NCBI RefSeq assembly: GCF_030445035.2
Contig: NC_080673.1
Span: 36,824,365-36,888,364 of the forward strand
DNA from: Dasypus novemcinctus
Lineage: Eukaryota > Chordata > Mammalia > Cingulata > Dasypodidae
DNA length: 64,000 bases
Direction of reading: 5' to 3'
In this document: positions 22,601 through 36,390 of the stretch, one piece after another
Layout of the letters: each line of letters starts with the position of its first letter
How positions within the stretch are numbered: the stretch's first letter is position 1
Made by a program: the position numbers and the translations under genes
Notes under the pieces: generated by a model
Database searches by the model: none
The model's input: the letters and a program-made list of their open reading frames with translations, nothing else
Told to the model about the DNA's origin: nothing

Positions 22601-25600
22601 TGTACATGAAGAGAAATATATGTATTTATTCAGAAAATAGTATGTATAATTTTTGCTTTACAGAATTTCAGAGTTTTTACTTTAAACATAATTTTTCCTT
22701 TTATCTGTAGAAATCTAATAAGCAACTGACTTTTAAAGAAACAGGAATCTCTATTTATTTCCCTTGGAGGTAGACACTTTATTTGAAAATAAAGATAAAT
22801 TTGTAGTATCTTGGAAGTACACAATATTTTCTCATTTTTCCAAGTATCTCTGTGCATTTATGTAATTTTCTGAGGAAACTCAAGTTTTGCAGTTTTCTCA
22901 TTGCCCTGCAGGAAATAACCTACTTTCATCCTCTCCAAAGGATTCCATTAATATAATTTGTTCAGAAGCCTTCTCAAACAGATTTGAGATAATAATCAAG
23001 TCAAAGAATTCTAACCAGGAGTTCATTCTGCCTGGTATTGCTGTGACTCACTTCTTTCCTAGTCTCATGAGGATAACTCATAGCAGATCATGAAATTTTG
23101 TTTTCAAACTGAATTATAAGCAATTGTTAGTGCCCATGGGAATGAGGCCAGAGCAATCTGGCAGAACTGAGTCAGGTGAGGAATATGGAAATTTCATCAC
23201 CCATACATCCCAATCCCAGTACCCTGGGGAACTTCTCTCACACAAATGTGGCATGCTAGGATGTCATAGCCTTGTGTATGCAGCAAGGAGCTGGAGTCTA
23301 TCTACACATCTATCAATGGGGAAATGAAAAAGTAAGTGTTGTGGATGAAATCTATGGACGATGAAGCAGCAGAGAAAGCCAGGGGTAAACGTATTCTCAA
23401 AAATATCAATAGGTTTTTAAAATGTAGTGCTGAATGGTGAAAAAGTAAATGAAGCACAAGTCTGTAATACAATACTCTTCACATAAGTTAAACATACATG
23501 CACAGAAAACAAGAATACATGTCTTAAAAGAACATACACAAAAAAGACACATAACAAATTAGGGAAATTGCATGTGGTGGGAAAGGAAATGGGAAGTGAG
23601 AAAATGAGATACAAGGGAATAAAAGAAAAAGAAACATGACTAAAAATGATAGTGCAATATGAAAGATTAACTCATGTCTCTATTTTGTGTCCCTCAAAAT
23701 AAGACAAATTATGTGGCTACGAGGTCATGTTTCTCTTGACCATCGAAAAGAATGGTTTGTTGAACTAACAGTAGTACTAACTGAGTCTCAGGCTTAGTGT
23801 AAGACATCTGTTCATTTCCTATATTTCAGTTCCTGTCTCCTCTACTTATCCAAATATCCTAAGCTAAACCAAGGGGATGCTATTCTTTCTCTCTTTTCAA
23901 CATGTTGAAAAATCTCAAAATATTTAGGGTCGGGGTGATGCATGGAAGAGGGATTCCATAAATTTTGTTGTAAAAGTAACATAAAATGAATCAAGTCGCA
24001 GAACATCGTTGTACTGCCTCTCCTATTTTGTGGACTCAATGAAGCTTGAATTACAAGAAATTTTAAGTATTTCATCTGGCTCAATTCATATTCCAATACT
24101 GGTATTCTATAAAAATGAGATATATGTGTATACACACACACACACATATAGTTTGAAAGAGATGAAAGGGGGATTGATGACAAAGGAGAACTGACTAACT
24201 AAGAATAGAGATCCTTAGAGCTCCTGACTCAACACCCCTGATGCCAGAAGTGGGCATTGCAAAGTCATAGAAGAAATAAAACTGACTTTCAGATTCCCAG
24301 GCTAGACTCAAGGTAGAGAGGTACATTTGTAGGAACACTGCAGACTCAACTGTGATGATATGTCTCTGGTAAGTGATCTTGCCACTGCTTTATCCTGAGC
24401 AGAGAGCCATGAATTAATAAGGAACTTTCTTTGTGGTACAGCCAAGTGACTGTGTGGTTGATGGTTGGTGTTCCACAGTGATACCTGGAATCCAGTGTTG
24501 TTGAAAATTTGTTTCTTTGAAGGCTGGGGTATGGTTATGTTCCCCCTTTCCCAGATAGAACCTAAAGTTTTGTGTGCCATGGCCTCTGATAGTTACTGTG
24601 ATACTAGGAAATGTATTTTATTTGGAAAAGAATCTTTTGCTAGCAGATTTAGGAAATAACGTACTATTAACTAAGATATGGTGTTTAAAGCATAATCATA
24701 ATTTTAAATATCCCCATTGCAACTATATGTTATAATAAAAGAGTTATGGTTTGGTATAGACCTAAATGTAAATTTTACAACAATGAGTCTAGGAAGACCT
24801 GTTTGGGATGTCAACTTATATGTACCCATTGATGGCATATGCATGGAGATTTATTGACTAGAAGAAAAAGTAAATATGGTTTTGGAAAAGTTATATATGC
24901 AGTTATAAGAGGCCTATTAAAAGGTGCAGAAATAATGGATAACAAAGAGAAGTGAATAGGTCAGTTCATAAAGAAATATCAGAAAACTTGTGAAATGTAG
25001 GTCATGATTAGCAACGGGGAGGAGATTCCACCTCCTCAGTGGATAACACAAGTCCTGGGGAATCATCATTTTAGTATGTTTATTTCTGTGCATCAAATAT
25101 TGTAGAAATTGCCATGAAAATGATTGTAAGAAATGTCTTGAAATATGTACCAAGGAGATTTTGGTAAGTGTTAAAAATTGTTTCCAAGGTCTTTCCTCCA
25201 GCCTATAGAAACAATTTTCCTTGAAAACTCTTTATTTTATAGGAATTTATTCATCCCAGATCCTAGATAAATATGAATAAGGCTAAATACAGTGAACAGT
25301 ACCAAACAGGTACATCTCCATTCTGAGATTGTTTATTGAGTACTGAATAAACAGTACTTAGAGAGGCGATGCACTGGAGAATGAGACCAAGTCGCAGACC
25401 CCGAAGGTCTTCATGAACAGAAAAGTGTAAAAGCTGAAGGATTTAGAACCGAGGGGGTCCAGTGTTGTTTTTCATGACAGGTTGCATACCAAGCACAGTG
25501 ATTTGGGGACATCAGCAGTTATCACTGACCATCATGAGCCTTTGTGGCCATTTGGTATTGTTTATGAATTCCAAAAACCGATCTTGATTACATTTGTTAA
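22601..25600. other. Intergenic, start of the ASIC5-GUCY1B1 gap
   Basis: No gene seen. A (CA)n tract lies at 24132-24146. Open frames up to 113 codons have no recognisable match and lie in AT-rich sequence. Confidence 0.6.
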
Positions 25601-25604
25601 CTGG

Positions 25605-26175
25605 TCTGTTCCTCTGGGCATATTAGATTGTATTAAATTCAGAAGTTGCACTTTTACTTAATTAAATTATGATTAGGGTTTTGATTTGGTCACGTCAGTA
25701 GGATGTTGAGTCCCCACCTCCATGGTGGTTGGGGACTCACAGAGAAAACAACAGGGCAGAGGAGAGAGTAGAGTTTTGATGCTGGAGCCCCGAGAAGTAA
25801 ATACACAGGAGAAGATCAAAGAGGAATAGAGATGGTTCCATAGACATGGCAGAGACCCAGGGAAGAGAGAGAGGCTGATGGTCTACAACTGACCTTATGG
25901 AAAACAGAGTAGCTGAGCCCAGAAAGAAATGAGCCCTGGGGAGAGACATGAGCCTTAGAAGAAGCTGGTATCAGGGAGCCTGAAGGAGAAGGGTGAACCC
26001 TTGCAGAGACCAGCAGCCATTTTGCTCCAGCACGTGGCAACAGACTTTGATGAGGGAAATAATTTAATCTTTATGGTATTGTGACTGTAAACTTCTACCC
26101 CAAATAAATACCCTTTATAAAAGCCAATGGATTTCTGGTTTTTTTGCATCAGCATGCCTTTGGCTGACTAATACA
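25605..26175 (+). mobile_element. Solo-LTR-like element
   Basis: Looks like an LTR in plus orientation: a purine-rich body, an AATAAA hexamer followed by "taccctttataaaagcc", and an end at "ggctgactaataca", the type of terminus seen in ERVL/MaLR-like LTRs. The start is approximate, no target-site duplication was confirmed and no internal genes are seen. Confidence 0.5.
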
Positions 26176-29100
26176 GCCCTCTTCTCTACTTTTGGCATGA
26201 GTTCTCAGTTGCTGCAGAGTGAGCATTCTACCTCTAATCGCAAAATGCTGCCATTTTTCCTTGGACATTTCCCCTAGTTTCTCCTTCCTTCTAATTTTCC
26301 ATTGCCACCATTCTAATCCACACTTTTATGCCTAGGATTTGGCAAGTCTCCTAACTCACTAGGGCTCTTCTAAACAATTTACTAAATAGTAACATTGCCA
26401 AATTGAAGTTTCTTAAATATTCCTTTCATCATGACATCATTTTACAGTTTCCTATTTGTTATCATTCTTTATAAGCTAAGCTCTTTATATATTCAGGATC
26501 GTTTTCTATATTCTTTCCCAACATGCTTTTGCAGGGCAGTGCTTTTTCTGTCCCACAAATTTACCAGGATAATTTGGCCCTCAATAGTTCTCTTCACCTT
26601 CTCCCATTTATGTAAGCATCCTTCCCTTTCATGAAAATAGATAAATCTTTCCCATCCTTTAAAGTTATGCCTTCTCTATTGTGTCCCCAACTTCTCCAAT
26701 ATCTTCTTAGCTCCTTTATGTTTAAACATAGTAATGGATGTAGTCAGTACTAAGCATTTTTTCTTAAAGCTATTTAAACATTGCAATATATCAGTAGGTT
26801 AAATAAGATAACTGACCACATATTTGTATAGAGATCAATAAAGAAAATAGGATATATGCCACTGATAATTTCCTTTCTGATTATGAAATATTTTTTAAAA
26901 TTTGGAAAAGTTCAGAAAATAATGAAGTGAACAGTCATGTACCCACCATTCAGATTTAACCAACATTATATTTTGCTGTATTTCCTTCAGACTTTACATA
27001 AGTAGGATCATGCTTTATCTATTATAATGAATTCTTACTGTGCATTCATATTAGCATATGAAGGGATCTAGTTTATTTAATTGTTTCACAAATTACATCA
27101 ATGAATAAAAAGTACAATTTATTATTTCCCTCATAAGTGATATTTAAATAATTTCTAAATTTTATCTATAGGAAAGATACCTGGATGAGTCTCTGTCTCT
27201 AATTTTCTTTTGGTTATATATTGGAAGTAGTATTGCTGGAGTTTTTTGTGTGTGTATCTTCCAATTGACTAAATATTGCCAGAAATAACACTGTCAATTT
27301 ATACAGCTAATAGTAGCACATACAAGTTGAATTTTCCCCATTATTCTGTGAAATTTTTAGTTTTTTTTTTTTTTTCAATCAGATGTGTATATATTTCTAT
27401 CTTATTTTTGCTGTAAAAATTCTGTGGGCATTGGTGTGCAGGGTAAAATTTGATGTGTCCTGGAGAATAGGAAATTGTACCAAAAAAAATGTCAGAAGAT
27501 GTAGTTGAAAAGGGAAGAGATTTCATTTGCAACTTTGATTGCACTCAGAAATTAGTAAAACTGCTAGAGAGATTGTGATGCCAAAAAGACAGGACTGAAA
27601 GACAGTGTTTCTAATGAAATTAAATTCCATCTCTTCTAACAAGATGGAAGGTGCTTTGCACACATGTAGATAGGCTAAAATCAATAGAGGTATTGGCCAG
27701 CTTCATAGTTACTATTTTGCTGTGTTGTGAGGGGACTAATCAGGGCGATGTGATACTTACTGGAAAAAGAGTGTCCTAAGTAAGAATTTACTTCAGAACA
27801 TTTGTGGTCAATTTATTATATTCTGGCTGTTCCTCTGTGAGTAGTGGTTCTTGGGATTTGTGATAATTTTTCTTACTATGAAGAGAGAAGAATGAGACTA
27901 AGAGAAAGGAAAAATATTTAAAACCATTCAGATTATTAATAAATTTATTTATTCAGCAAGAAATGAATGTCTGGTTTTGGAGAATGTATTTAACCAAGGG
28001 AATTTTCCATCATCATTTTTGCCTATCTTATTACTAAAACTCTGAAAGTCTGCTGGAGCTTCATCTCTCACTTGAAAGCACAGTGAATGTTTGTTGACAT
28101 GTGAATTATTACCTTTAGATTTAAGGTAATAAAAAGTTTTCTTCTAAGACTTAGTAAAAAATTAAAGGGTCTCATTGGATTTGTCTATATCCAAAATTTG
28201 AGTAAAGTTTGGGGAATGGCCAGAACAGAATTCAAATGAGGAGAGATTTAAATTTCTAAGTCCAATTAGAATCCATTGAAACAGATTTTCCTGGTCTTGC
28301 AGTATGGAAAAATAAGATTAAGGATGGCAAAGTTGCTCAATAGCTTGCATAAAAGCTCAGTTATTAAGCCCACAATAAAGTCCAGCAACTTTTATACAAA
28401 TGCATTCATTCCATCAGTTCTTTCCGGTCAGCACTAAGTAAATACCTGAAGTAAGACTGTAAGTAAACATAAGAGTAACTCAGATGACTGAAAACATTTA
28501 AACTTGAATAAACTTATGAAAAGTACGCTCTGTTCTGACTAACAAACCGTAGCATTATTTCTGCCAATAACAGGATGGCCTCGTGAATTAACATATCTCC
28601 CTAGGGCATAGGCAGATTTTTCTGGCTTTATTAAGAGCAGGTCAAAATCATTTAAGGAAGAAGGCTACATCCCTTATCCTACTGAGGCCAAAAAGAGCTT
28701 GCTTACAACAGAAAAGCATGATATCATTCTTGCTTTCTCCTGAATTCTAGTTGGGAGTCAAGCCCTCACATGAAAAATGTTTTTTAAAAAATGAAAACCA
28801 GTCCATGGTTATGTCTCAGAATGCTTGCTGCAGAAATCCTGTATTTAGAAATGATGAAGAGAAATGCTTATTTATCTTGTCAGGATCACAAAGAATTGAA
28901 TCCTGCAGGCTGGAGTGGTAGAGTTTGCATAAACAGAAAGAGGGCAGGTATTTGGAATGGAGGAAGCAGCTTCAACTTTGCATTGTGTATTTGAAAAACA
29001 GATTGAGGGAAAGGGAACAAAGTTCAAGAGTTAGAAATTATTTTGAATAAATACAGACTGATAAGATTATTGGAATCATTGAATTCTTATGAGAGGTAAT

Positions 29101-29200
29101 TGAATTCCCCCCTACTGAAATTTGAGAAGTGGCCACTGCGGTTTCTTGAATGGGATGGTCAGATTTTGGTTGAGGTCAGATGAAAAACAGAGTGAACATT
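26176..29200. other. Intergenic, nothing recognised
   Basis: AT-rich sequence with no coding signal, RNA gene or repeat that I can name, apart from a short poly-T run at about 27360-27375. Confidence 0.55.
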
Positions 29201-29209
29201 GGCAAGGAA

Positions 29210-30055
29210 TGTGGGGATTTGGGAACCTTTACACACTTCTGGTGGGAATGTGGGCAGATACTGCAATGCTGGAGATTAACATGGCAGAATTTAGGCAAAT
29301 TAAGTATATGCATACATTAGGACCTAATAATTTTACATATATATATCTCCCAAGTGAATTCTTACATACATCCATGAAGAGACATATATCATACTGCCCT
29401 CCAGTATCCTTGTGATAGACCTCTTACTCATTTGACTTGACCATGTGACTTGCTTTGACCAAAGAGACTTAAGCAAATACAGTGCACAATAAGGACTTGC
29501 ACACTGGGGATTGTCACCTTGTTACACTTAGAATCCAGCTGGTGAGGAAGAGGCTATAAGGAATAGGACTGAGATTACCAAGTGAGAGGGATCAGCCTCC
29601 TTGGATCTGCCAACCCATGCAAACTGCTAGTTAAATACAGCCGTGTAACTGCAGCCAAGGTCACATGAAGCAAAAGAACCACCTTGATAGGCACTGCCTG
29701 AATTCCTGACTCATGAATCATGAGAACAAAATATGTTATTTGGAACCACTGCACTTTAGAGTGATTTGTTATGGGGCAATAGATAACTGAAGCAGAGTGG
29801 GTAGGCATGCAATGGATGATTATGCAGCAGTTAGAAGGTAAAAGATAGGCAGATCCAGAGTCATATGGCTGGTTATTTTAAGAAATGATAAATAGAATGA
29901 GATATATTTCAGTTTAGCATTTATATAAGGTAAAATATTTGCATACACAACAGCATTTGACCAAAAAAAAAATAAGTGAATTAAAGAATGTCTTTAGCAC
30001 ATAATGTATCACAATGGATTTGTAAAAGCAAACTGCAAACTCTGCAAACTCTGGT

Positions 30056-30092
<37 letters not shown>

Positions 30093-30300
30093 CGCACACA
30101 CACAATGGACTGTTATTCAGCTGAAAGAAGGAATGCAGTATTAATACATGGGATAACTTGGACAAATCTTGAAGATCTTATGTTCAATGAAGCAAGCTAG
30201 GCACTGAAGGATAAATAATTACATGACCTCACTGATAAGAATTAAGCAAATTGAGCAGACTCACAGAGTTAGAGTCTGGAAGATAGGTTTATAGGAGACA
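29210..30300 (+). mobile_element. L1 3'-end fragments interrupted by an MLT1-like LTR
   Basis: L1-type 3' sequence ("acacttctggtgggaatgtg", later "caatggactgttattcagc" and "gggataacttgg") flanks about 29410-29805, which has the layout of an MLT1 LTR ("gaccatgtgacttgctttg" near the start, "gtgatttgttatggggcaat" near the end). A CA/TA simple repeat sits at 30055-30104. Boundaries are approximate. Confidence 0.6.
30055..30104. repeat. (CA)n(TA)n(CA)n simple repeat
   Basis: An AC run, then a TA run, then a second CA run, inside L1-type sequence. Confidence 0.95.
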
Positions 30301-31220
30301 GAAAAGGAGAAGAGGGTTGTAGACCAATGCCCATATGGGCAAAATCTATGATAAGGTGGAAGGGTATAGTTGTGCAGTGGGCGGGCATGACAGTGGTGCA
30401 GTGATGCTATTGGGTTGGACAGTGCTGGCCTATGAGGGTGAAGGGGTTGCAATATGCATGGACTGGGGACAGGTTGGGGAGGCAGGAGATGAATTCTGGG
30501 AATTTGAGGGTATGTGGTTGAAACTACAACGTTTGGAAATTTTTCTGACAAATACGGGGTGGGCAGGGTTACTGGTTTAGGGTGTTGGATGTGGAGGGCA
30601 CGCAGGACAAGGTGCACCTGGGGCGGGCTTCCAGGGAGTATGTGAGCATTTGACCTGTCATAGTGCAGTGTATCAATGGGTGGAGACCCACACAATGAAT
30701 GGAAAGGTGTTGGACTCCCATCCTGGGGAGTCCTGCTATGTTCTTAAACAGAGGGCCTGAAGTCTCTTGAGAGCACAGACAGTCCCTAATAGAGGACAGG
30801 AGAGTAAGTTAAACCCTCAGTGTCGTTGCAAGTAACTATGAATCTTGTTTTTCAAGGAGTGAAGCTTGATGGTTGCTGTGAGTCTTGAGCGGGGGAGGAG
30901 GGAGGAATAGACTAGATGGAACATGGGACATTTGGGGGCATTGGAACTGTTCTACATAATCTTGCAATGATGGATTTGGCCATGCTAAATTTCATCAAAA
31001 CTGATAAAAGTGTATGTTCCAAAATGTAAACCATAATATAAGTAATTGACCATGGATAGTTGCAAAGCTTCAATATCTGTACATCAATTGTAACAAATGT
31101 ACCATCCACATGAAAAATGTTATTAATGGGGAAAAGGGGAATGAGAGAAAGATGATGGGTGTATGGGAATTTCTTATATTCTGTATGTGACTTTTCAGTA
31201 ACCTAAACCTCCTTTGAAGA
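30300..31220 (+). mobile_element. L1-type 3' UTR, copy 1 of a lineage-specific family
   Basis: Shares ordered motifs with copies near 32.7, 48.6, 56.9, 57.3 and 61.2 kb. These are an "aatgtaaaccataat" block, "attgtaacaaatgta", then a G-rich line and "gtatgggaatttctta". The 144-codon minus-strand frame inside is not a gene. Confidence 0.55.
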
Positions 31221-31479
31221 TAAAATGGAAAAAATAAGACACTGGGAGGAAAAAAATGGAAGAAAATGTCATGTACATACAAGACAACAGATCTTACAGG
31301 GATGAAAGACATAGTGACAAAATTTATTTTCTTTAATTTTGTATTATTTTTTACTATTTCAAATTCTTTTTAATTTTTTGTATTTCGTCATTTTTAAAAC
31401 TATTGTTATGATTGCATTTTATTATTAACTGTATTTGGTTATTTTGTTGACTTCATTTTTTAAGACGTTTTGGATCACA

Positions 31480-33070
31480 GAACGTTTACAACTGGGGCAG
31501 GGGAGGATCATTGGTGTGGGATGTCAGTGATGGTGGATATATGGGAGAAGGTTCACTTGGGGGATACCTATAAGGCATATGAAAGAATTCAAGTGTTCAT
31601 GGGGCATTGTCATGATGAGTGGAGATCCACACAATAACTTTGAAAGAATTTCCAACTTCCATCCTGGGGATTTATGCCATATTTTCTAATGGGACAGCAA
31701 GAATCCCCTGAGCACAGGGGCAGTGACTAATGAAGGAGGATGGACCATTGATGGGCCATTGATATTGATGATGTACTTTTGAACCCGATCTTTTGAAACT
31801 GAAACTCAGCCAAGTATTATAAGTTGCCTAAGATTTACCTTCTGAGAGCCTCCTTGTTGCTCAAATATCTTCTCTCTCTAAACCAAACTCAGCATATAAA
31901 TGCATTACCTTCCCCCCAGAATGAGACATGGCTCCCAGGGATGAGACTTCTTGGCACCAAGGAATTACTACCAAGCACCAACTAGCAATGCAACTGGAAA
32001 AAGACCTTAACCAAAAGAGGAAAAGGGTAATGGCAAATGAGTTTATATGTCTAAGAGACTTCAAAGTGAGTTGGGCGGTCTTTCTAGAGGTTACACTTAG
32101 GCATGTCTCTGCAGTTTGCAATTGGTTGCCATAGTAAATATTGCCTCAAATAGCAGAGTCCTGAGAGCTCTGGAGACATCCAGACACTATAGGCAGGGCT
32201 GACAGCTCAGGTGTTTGTTGTACTGCCAGTGGGCCCTACTTTGAAATTTATGCTCCCCAGTGTGTCAGAGTTGGACTCAGTTGTGGTTTTCCTACACATG
32301 GCTCTTCTGCCCCTTATATTTAAACCTTTAGTCAGTACTAGAGTTGATCGGTTTATGCCCAAGAGACTTAAATCTTTGGGCCTTCCACATGCCAGTTGGG
32401 CCCTGAATCGCAACAGACTTGCAGCACCTACTCTCCAGTTCATTGGACTCACCCAGGACAACTAACAAGGAGATGATGATGGATATGACCATCCCAAAGA
32501 ACAGAGTCTACAACTGCAAACAAGATAGGATCCTATCTTGCCCCATAGGATCCAAGTCCTTCTCAATTAGAGGCGGGTGGGCATCACCATCCCAGATTCC
32601 TCAGGATTGGGGAATGAAAGATGGACTAGAGTACACTTATGGTTATTCTACTATAGACTTATTGTTATTCTAGCAATGGGAGAACTTTTATCATTGATGT
32701 GGAGGTGGTGACCACAGGATGTTCTAGGAGAGGGAGAGGGAAAAAATAGGTATAATATGGAGACATTTTTGGAACTTTGGAATTGTCTTGAATGACATTG
32801 CAATGACAGATACAGGCCATTATATATCTAGTCATAACTTGTAAAATTGTGCGGGAGACAGTTTAAACTATAATGTAAACTATAATCCATGCTTAGTGGC
32901 AATGCTCCAATATGTCTTTGTCAGTTGTAACAAATGTACTACACTAAAGAAAGATAATGTGGGAGGGGTAGAGAATGGGACATATGGGAACCCCCTACAT
33001 TTTTTATGTCACATTTATGTAATCTAAGTATCTTTAAGAAAATAAAAAATATTTTTAAAATTCTAAAAAA
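31480..33070 (+). mobile_element. L1-type 3' UTR, long copy of the same family
   Basis: A long repeat block. An upstream part ("gacatggctcccagggatg") is shared with the block at 41.7-42.5 kb. The downstream part has "attctactatagactta", "gatgtggaggtggtgacc", "ttgtaacaaatgtactaca" and "catatgggaacccccta", then an A-rich tail. It is best explained as a xenarthran L1 3' region, but an LTR origin of the upstream part is not excluded. Confidence 0.5.
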
Positions 33071-34720
33071 TAAAAAAAAAAATAAAAGCATCCCAAAGAT
33101 ATAAAGAGACCAAGGGTACAACTATACCATGCCAAAAGAAGGAACAAGAATCATCAGGAAATATATGCAAACATAGTCAACCTTACTAGTAATCACAGAA
33201 ATATAAAGAATGATGACATACAATTTGGGGATTTAAAAGAATATAAAAATAATAGTAAAATCATCTGTAGTCAATGAAGATATAGAAAAATGGACATATT
33301 CTTAAACTAATTGGTCTAATTCAGTCTGAAAATAGTTTAAAAATAACAAAAGAAAAAAGTTAAAAAATTATCAAGAAATTCCTCTTCTTGAAATTCATCC
33401 ATTGAAAATAATGAGTACTGGGCACAAATATTTATGAACAAAAATGCTCATTACAGCATTATTTGTACTGGTTAAAAATTGGAAACAGCCTATGTATAAA
33501 AATTAATTATATATCCATATATATATTTGTATGACATGGGAAAATATTCACAGGTTGCAAGCAGTTTATTCAATATAATTAAGAGTTTATGAAAAACTAA
33601 TGTGAAATTTGATTATATAAAGCTTAATTAGAAGACAAACTTTTGTTTCTCTCAAAGCATACAGAATATGGAGGAGAGAAAACTGGGACTGAATATCTGA
33701 TAATTTAGGGACACAACTTGAGAAGAGTCTAGAGTCTAGAACAAATGCAAGGATACTATTATCCAGATGAAATATAAGAAAGTCCTTACCAGATTAATCA
33801 ACAGAGAAACCATGTCACGTTAATTAAGAGATTTAAAGATTAATCAACTATGGTCAAATAGTGTTTCTTCTTTTTTCTTTTTTTAAGAGACATTGTGGTT
33901 TACAGAAACATTTAAACTTGAATAGGATTTACAATACAATAGGATTTTATCTCAGGAAAACAATGGTGGTTTAGAAATTTGAAATCCGTTGATATGACAT
34001 ATAGACTTTAAACCACATAAAACACCTGAGAATCCTATGATTTCTAAAAAAAAAAGAAAGGTATTTGGTAAATCGCAATATCAATGCTTGAATAAAGGTC
34101 TTAACTAACTAGGAACCTTTCCTAATATCATGGATGCTATGACCAATACTATACTTATTGCTGATAAAGCAGAGACTTTCTCATTAAAATTGATACATAA
34201 CAAAATATATTACCATTGCACAATGTGTGGGAAGTCTTAGACAACTCAATGAACCTCTGAAAACATTTTTAAATGGAATAACTGAAAAGAGGAAGAAAAA
34301 AAATTATAAAGGAATTAAGTGTTCATATTAAGTAACAAAGAATTAAGTAAATATTATTAAAACTAAGAAACTTAAAAATACCAGTGAAAGAGTTATGATG
34401 TGTGTGTGTGTGTTTGTGTGTGTGTACACTTGAGACAGAGAGAGAGGAAGTGGGACAAAGGAGGGAGACTTTTTTGTAAAACAGCAGTAACCACTTGGGA
34501 ATAAGATGGAAAGCTTTATTTCAATTTACTAGCAATGACAACAAAAAAAGCAGAATATATAGGAACTAACTTAACTAGAAATATTCAAGGATTTTTTGAA
34601 GATAGCTATAAAACATTACTGAAAGACTTAAAACAAGTAAATATTGTGTGAGACACAGGACTTGAAGCTTGCAGTTCTTCCCCAACTATTCAGTAGGTTT
34701 ATTGCCATTCTAATAAAAAT
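33071..34720 (+). mobile_element. Degenerate L1 fragments
   Basis: L1-like phrases ("attacagcattatttgtac", "attggaaacagcctatgt") and ORF2-like remnants with no open frame. A (TG)n tract lies at 34399-34425. Boundaries are uncertain. Confidence 0.4.
34399..34425. repeat. (TG)n microsatellite
   Basis: TG dinucleotide run with one TTT interruption. Confidence 0.95.
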
Positions 34721-34724
34721 CTTA

Positions 34725-35300
34725 TGGGTTTTTTTTTTTTGTTATCTTTTTTATTACTACTATTTTTTAAAAAAACTTTAGGCTACATAAATGTTACATT
34801 GAAAACATAGGGAATTCCCATATGCCTTCCTCTCTCCCCCTCCCATGCTTTTCCCCATTAACAACATCTTCCATTAGTGTGGTACATTTGTTACAATTGA
34901 TGAATACATATCACAGCATTGTTATTAACCATGATCTATAGTTTGCATTATGGTTTACATTTTGCACCGCACAATTTTGACAAAATCTATAATGTCCTGT
35001 AACTATCATTGCCATGTCATGCACATAGACTATTTTTATGATGGAGGGAGTCTCATAACAAAACATAGAGAAGAGTTTAGTTCCAAGCAACTGTTGGCTA
35101 AATTTATTTTATCTTAGGCTCTCAAGATTCTCTCTTTTTCTCCACAAGTATTTGATCTGTTCATAATGATTTTAATTGGAATTATTCTACAGGAAAAGTT
35201 ATCCCATTCATTTATTTATTCAATCATTTATTTATATTAGTTTGAATTCATGAAGGATTTTTTATAATCTTACATCATAATTTGCTTTGCTGCTCAATTC
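34725..35300 (-). mobile_element. L1-type 3' UTR, minus orientation
   Basis: Reverse-orientation copy: "gtggtacatttgttacaatt" and "gtttgcattatggtttac" are the complements of the motifs in the plus copies. It is followed by "ttagtttgaattcatgaagg", a segment typical of older L1 3' ends. The poly-T at about 34728-34740 fits its A-tail. Confidence 0.6.
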
Positions 35301-35699
35301 AGATTCACAATATAAATCACTGAAGAAATCAGGACCTTTCTCTCAGCAAGTCTGGTAAAACCTCAGAAGTACGGGTGAAGAATTTTATATTTCATCATCA
35401 TGGAGATATTTGTTCTCATTCAAACTGGGCAGGCTAAATGACTTATGCTAGAATACTGTTTTCTTGAAGGAAACAGTATTAGTCAATGATGTTAGTGATA
35501 TGAAAATGTTGGTAATTTGGATTTGTTTTTCTTGCTTTTTAGCTTACCTCATGCTTTAGTTTTAAAAGGGAGTAAATTTCTAATATTAGTAATAAAAGAG
35601 TAAACAATAATTTGAAAATTGATTCAAATTCAGTCACTGAAATATAGATAAAAATATACAATCCCATATAGATGATATGTAATTCTTAAATTACTAAGT

Positions 35700-36124
35700 G
35701 AAAATTCGTGTTGCCAGATTCATTACTTAAACCAATTTAAGTACATGCCACTTTAGTTAGGCCAGTAGTTTATTAATAAGAAAATGAGAGAAGAAAAATG
35801 GGAGATAATAACAGATTATGAGTCCCAGATATATTTACAGGTTGATCCAGGCAGAGAGTGAAAAAAGAGCTAAAAAGGGTAAAAAGGATAAAATGGGCTG
35901 ATTGACAGACTACAATTCCCCATTACAGATTACAAGTCCCCAGGTCTATTTGCATGCTGGTCCAGGCCAGAAAAGAAAAGGCATAATAGGGCAAAACAAG
36001 CCGATTTAGTCTCTATGCTTGCTTTTTAAACCATTAATCACCCTGCCCCTTGTTAATGCTCAGGGAGGAATCCCAGCTGTTTGCTGTTTTGACTGGTTAC
36101 CCTGCCTGTCAATTGCCTTGGGGG

Positions 36125-36159
<35 letters not shown>

Positions 36160-36390
36160 TGACAAGGCCCCTTGATAATATCTGGGGCTCTTCCTTGATC
36201 CTGGAAAAAATCCCATTCCTAATGGAGGTTCTCAAGAGGTTCTTCCAGCAGCCATCTTGTGGGGTCTCCACAGCCATGTGTTTCACAGTCATAATTTTCT
36301 GCCAGGCCCCAGATCGGTCTTTTTATTCCCTAAACTTGCCTGCTTCACTAGGGGACAATGAGATTTACTGTTTCACATAAAGTTGTTGCT
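35700..36390 (-). mobile_element. LTR-like element with imperfect tandem repeat and poly-G
   Basis: On the minus strand AATAAA sits just inside the left end ("agtttattaataag" on +). An imperfect direct repeat with a period of about 114 bp covers 35811-36010 (units start acagattatgagtccc and acagattacaagtccc). The poly-G run lies within. These are LTR-like traits, but the family and ends are not established. Confidence 0.35.
36126..36157. repeat. Poly-G run of 32 bases
   Basis: Thirty-two consecutive G on the plus strand, preceded by gggggcgggg-type sequence. The 79-codon minus-strand frame with a poly-proline run is an artefact of it. Confidence 0.95.

Noticed and set aside
30261..30695. 144-codon minus-strand frame
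   Set aside because: It lies in a repeat shared with other L1-type 3' UTR copies, which do not keep the frame.
36053..36292. Minus-strand frame with a poly-proline run
   Set aside because: The proline run is just the poly-G tract read on the other strand. No start context or family supports it.
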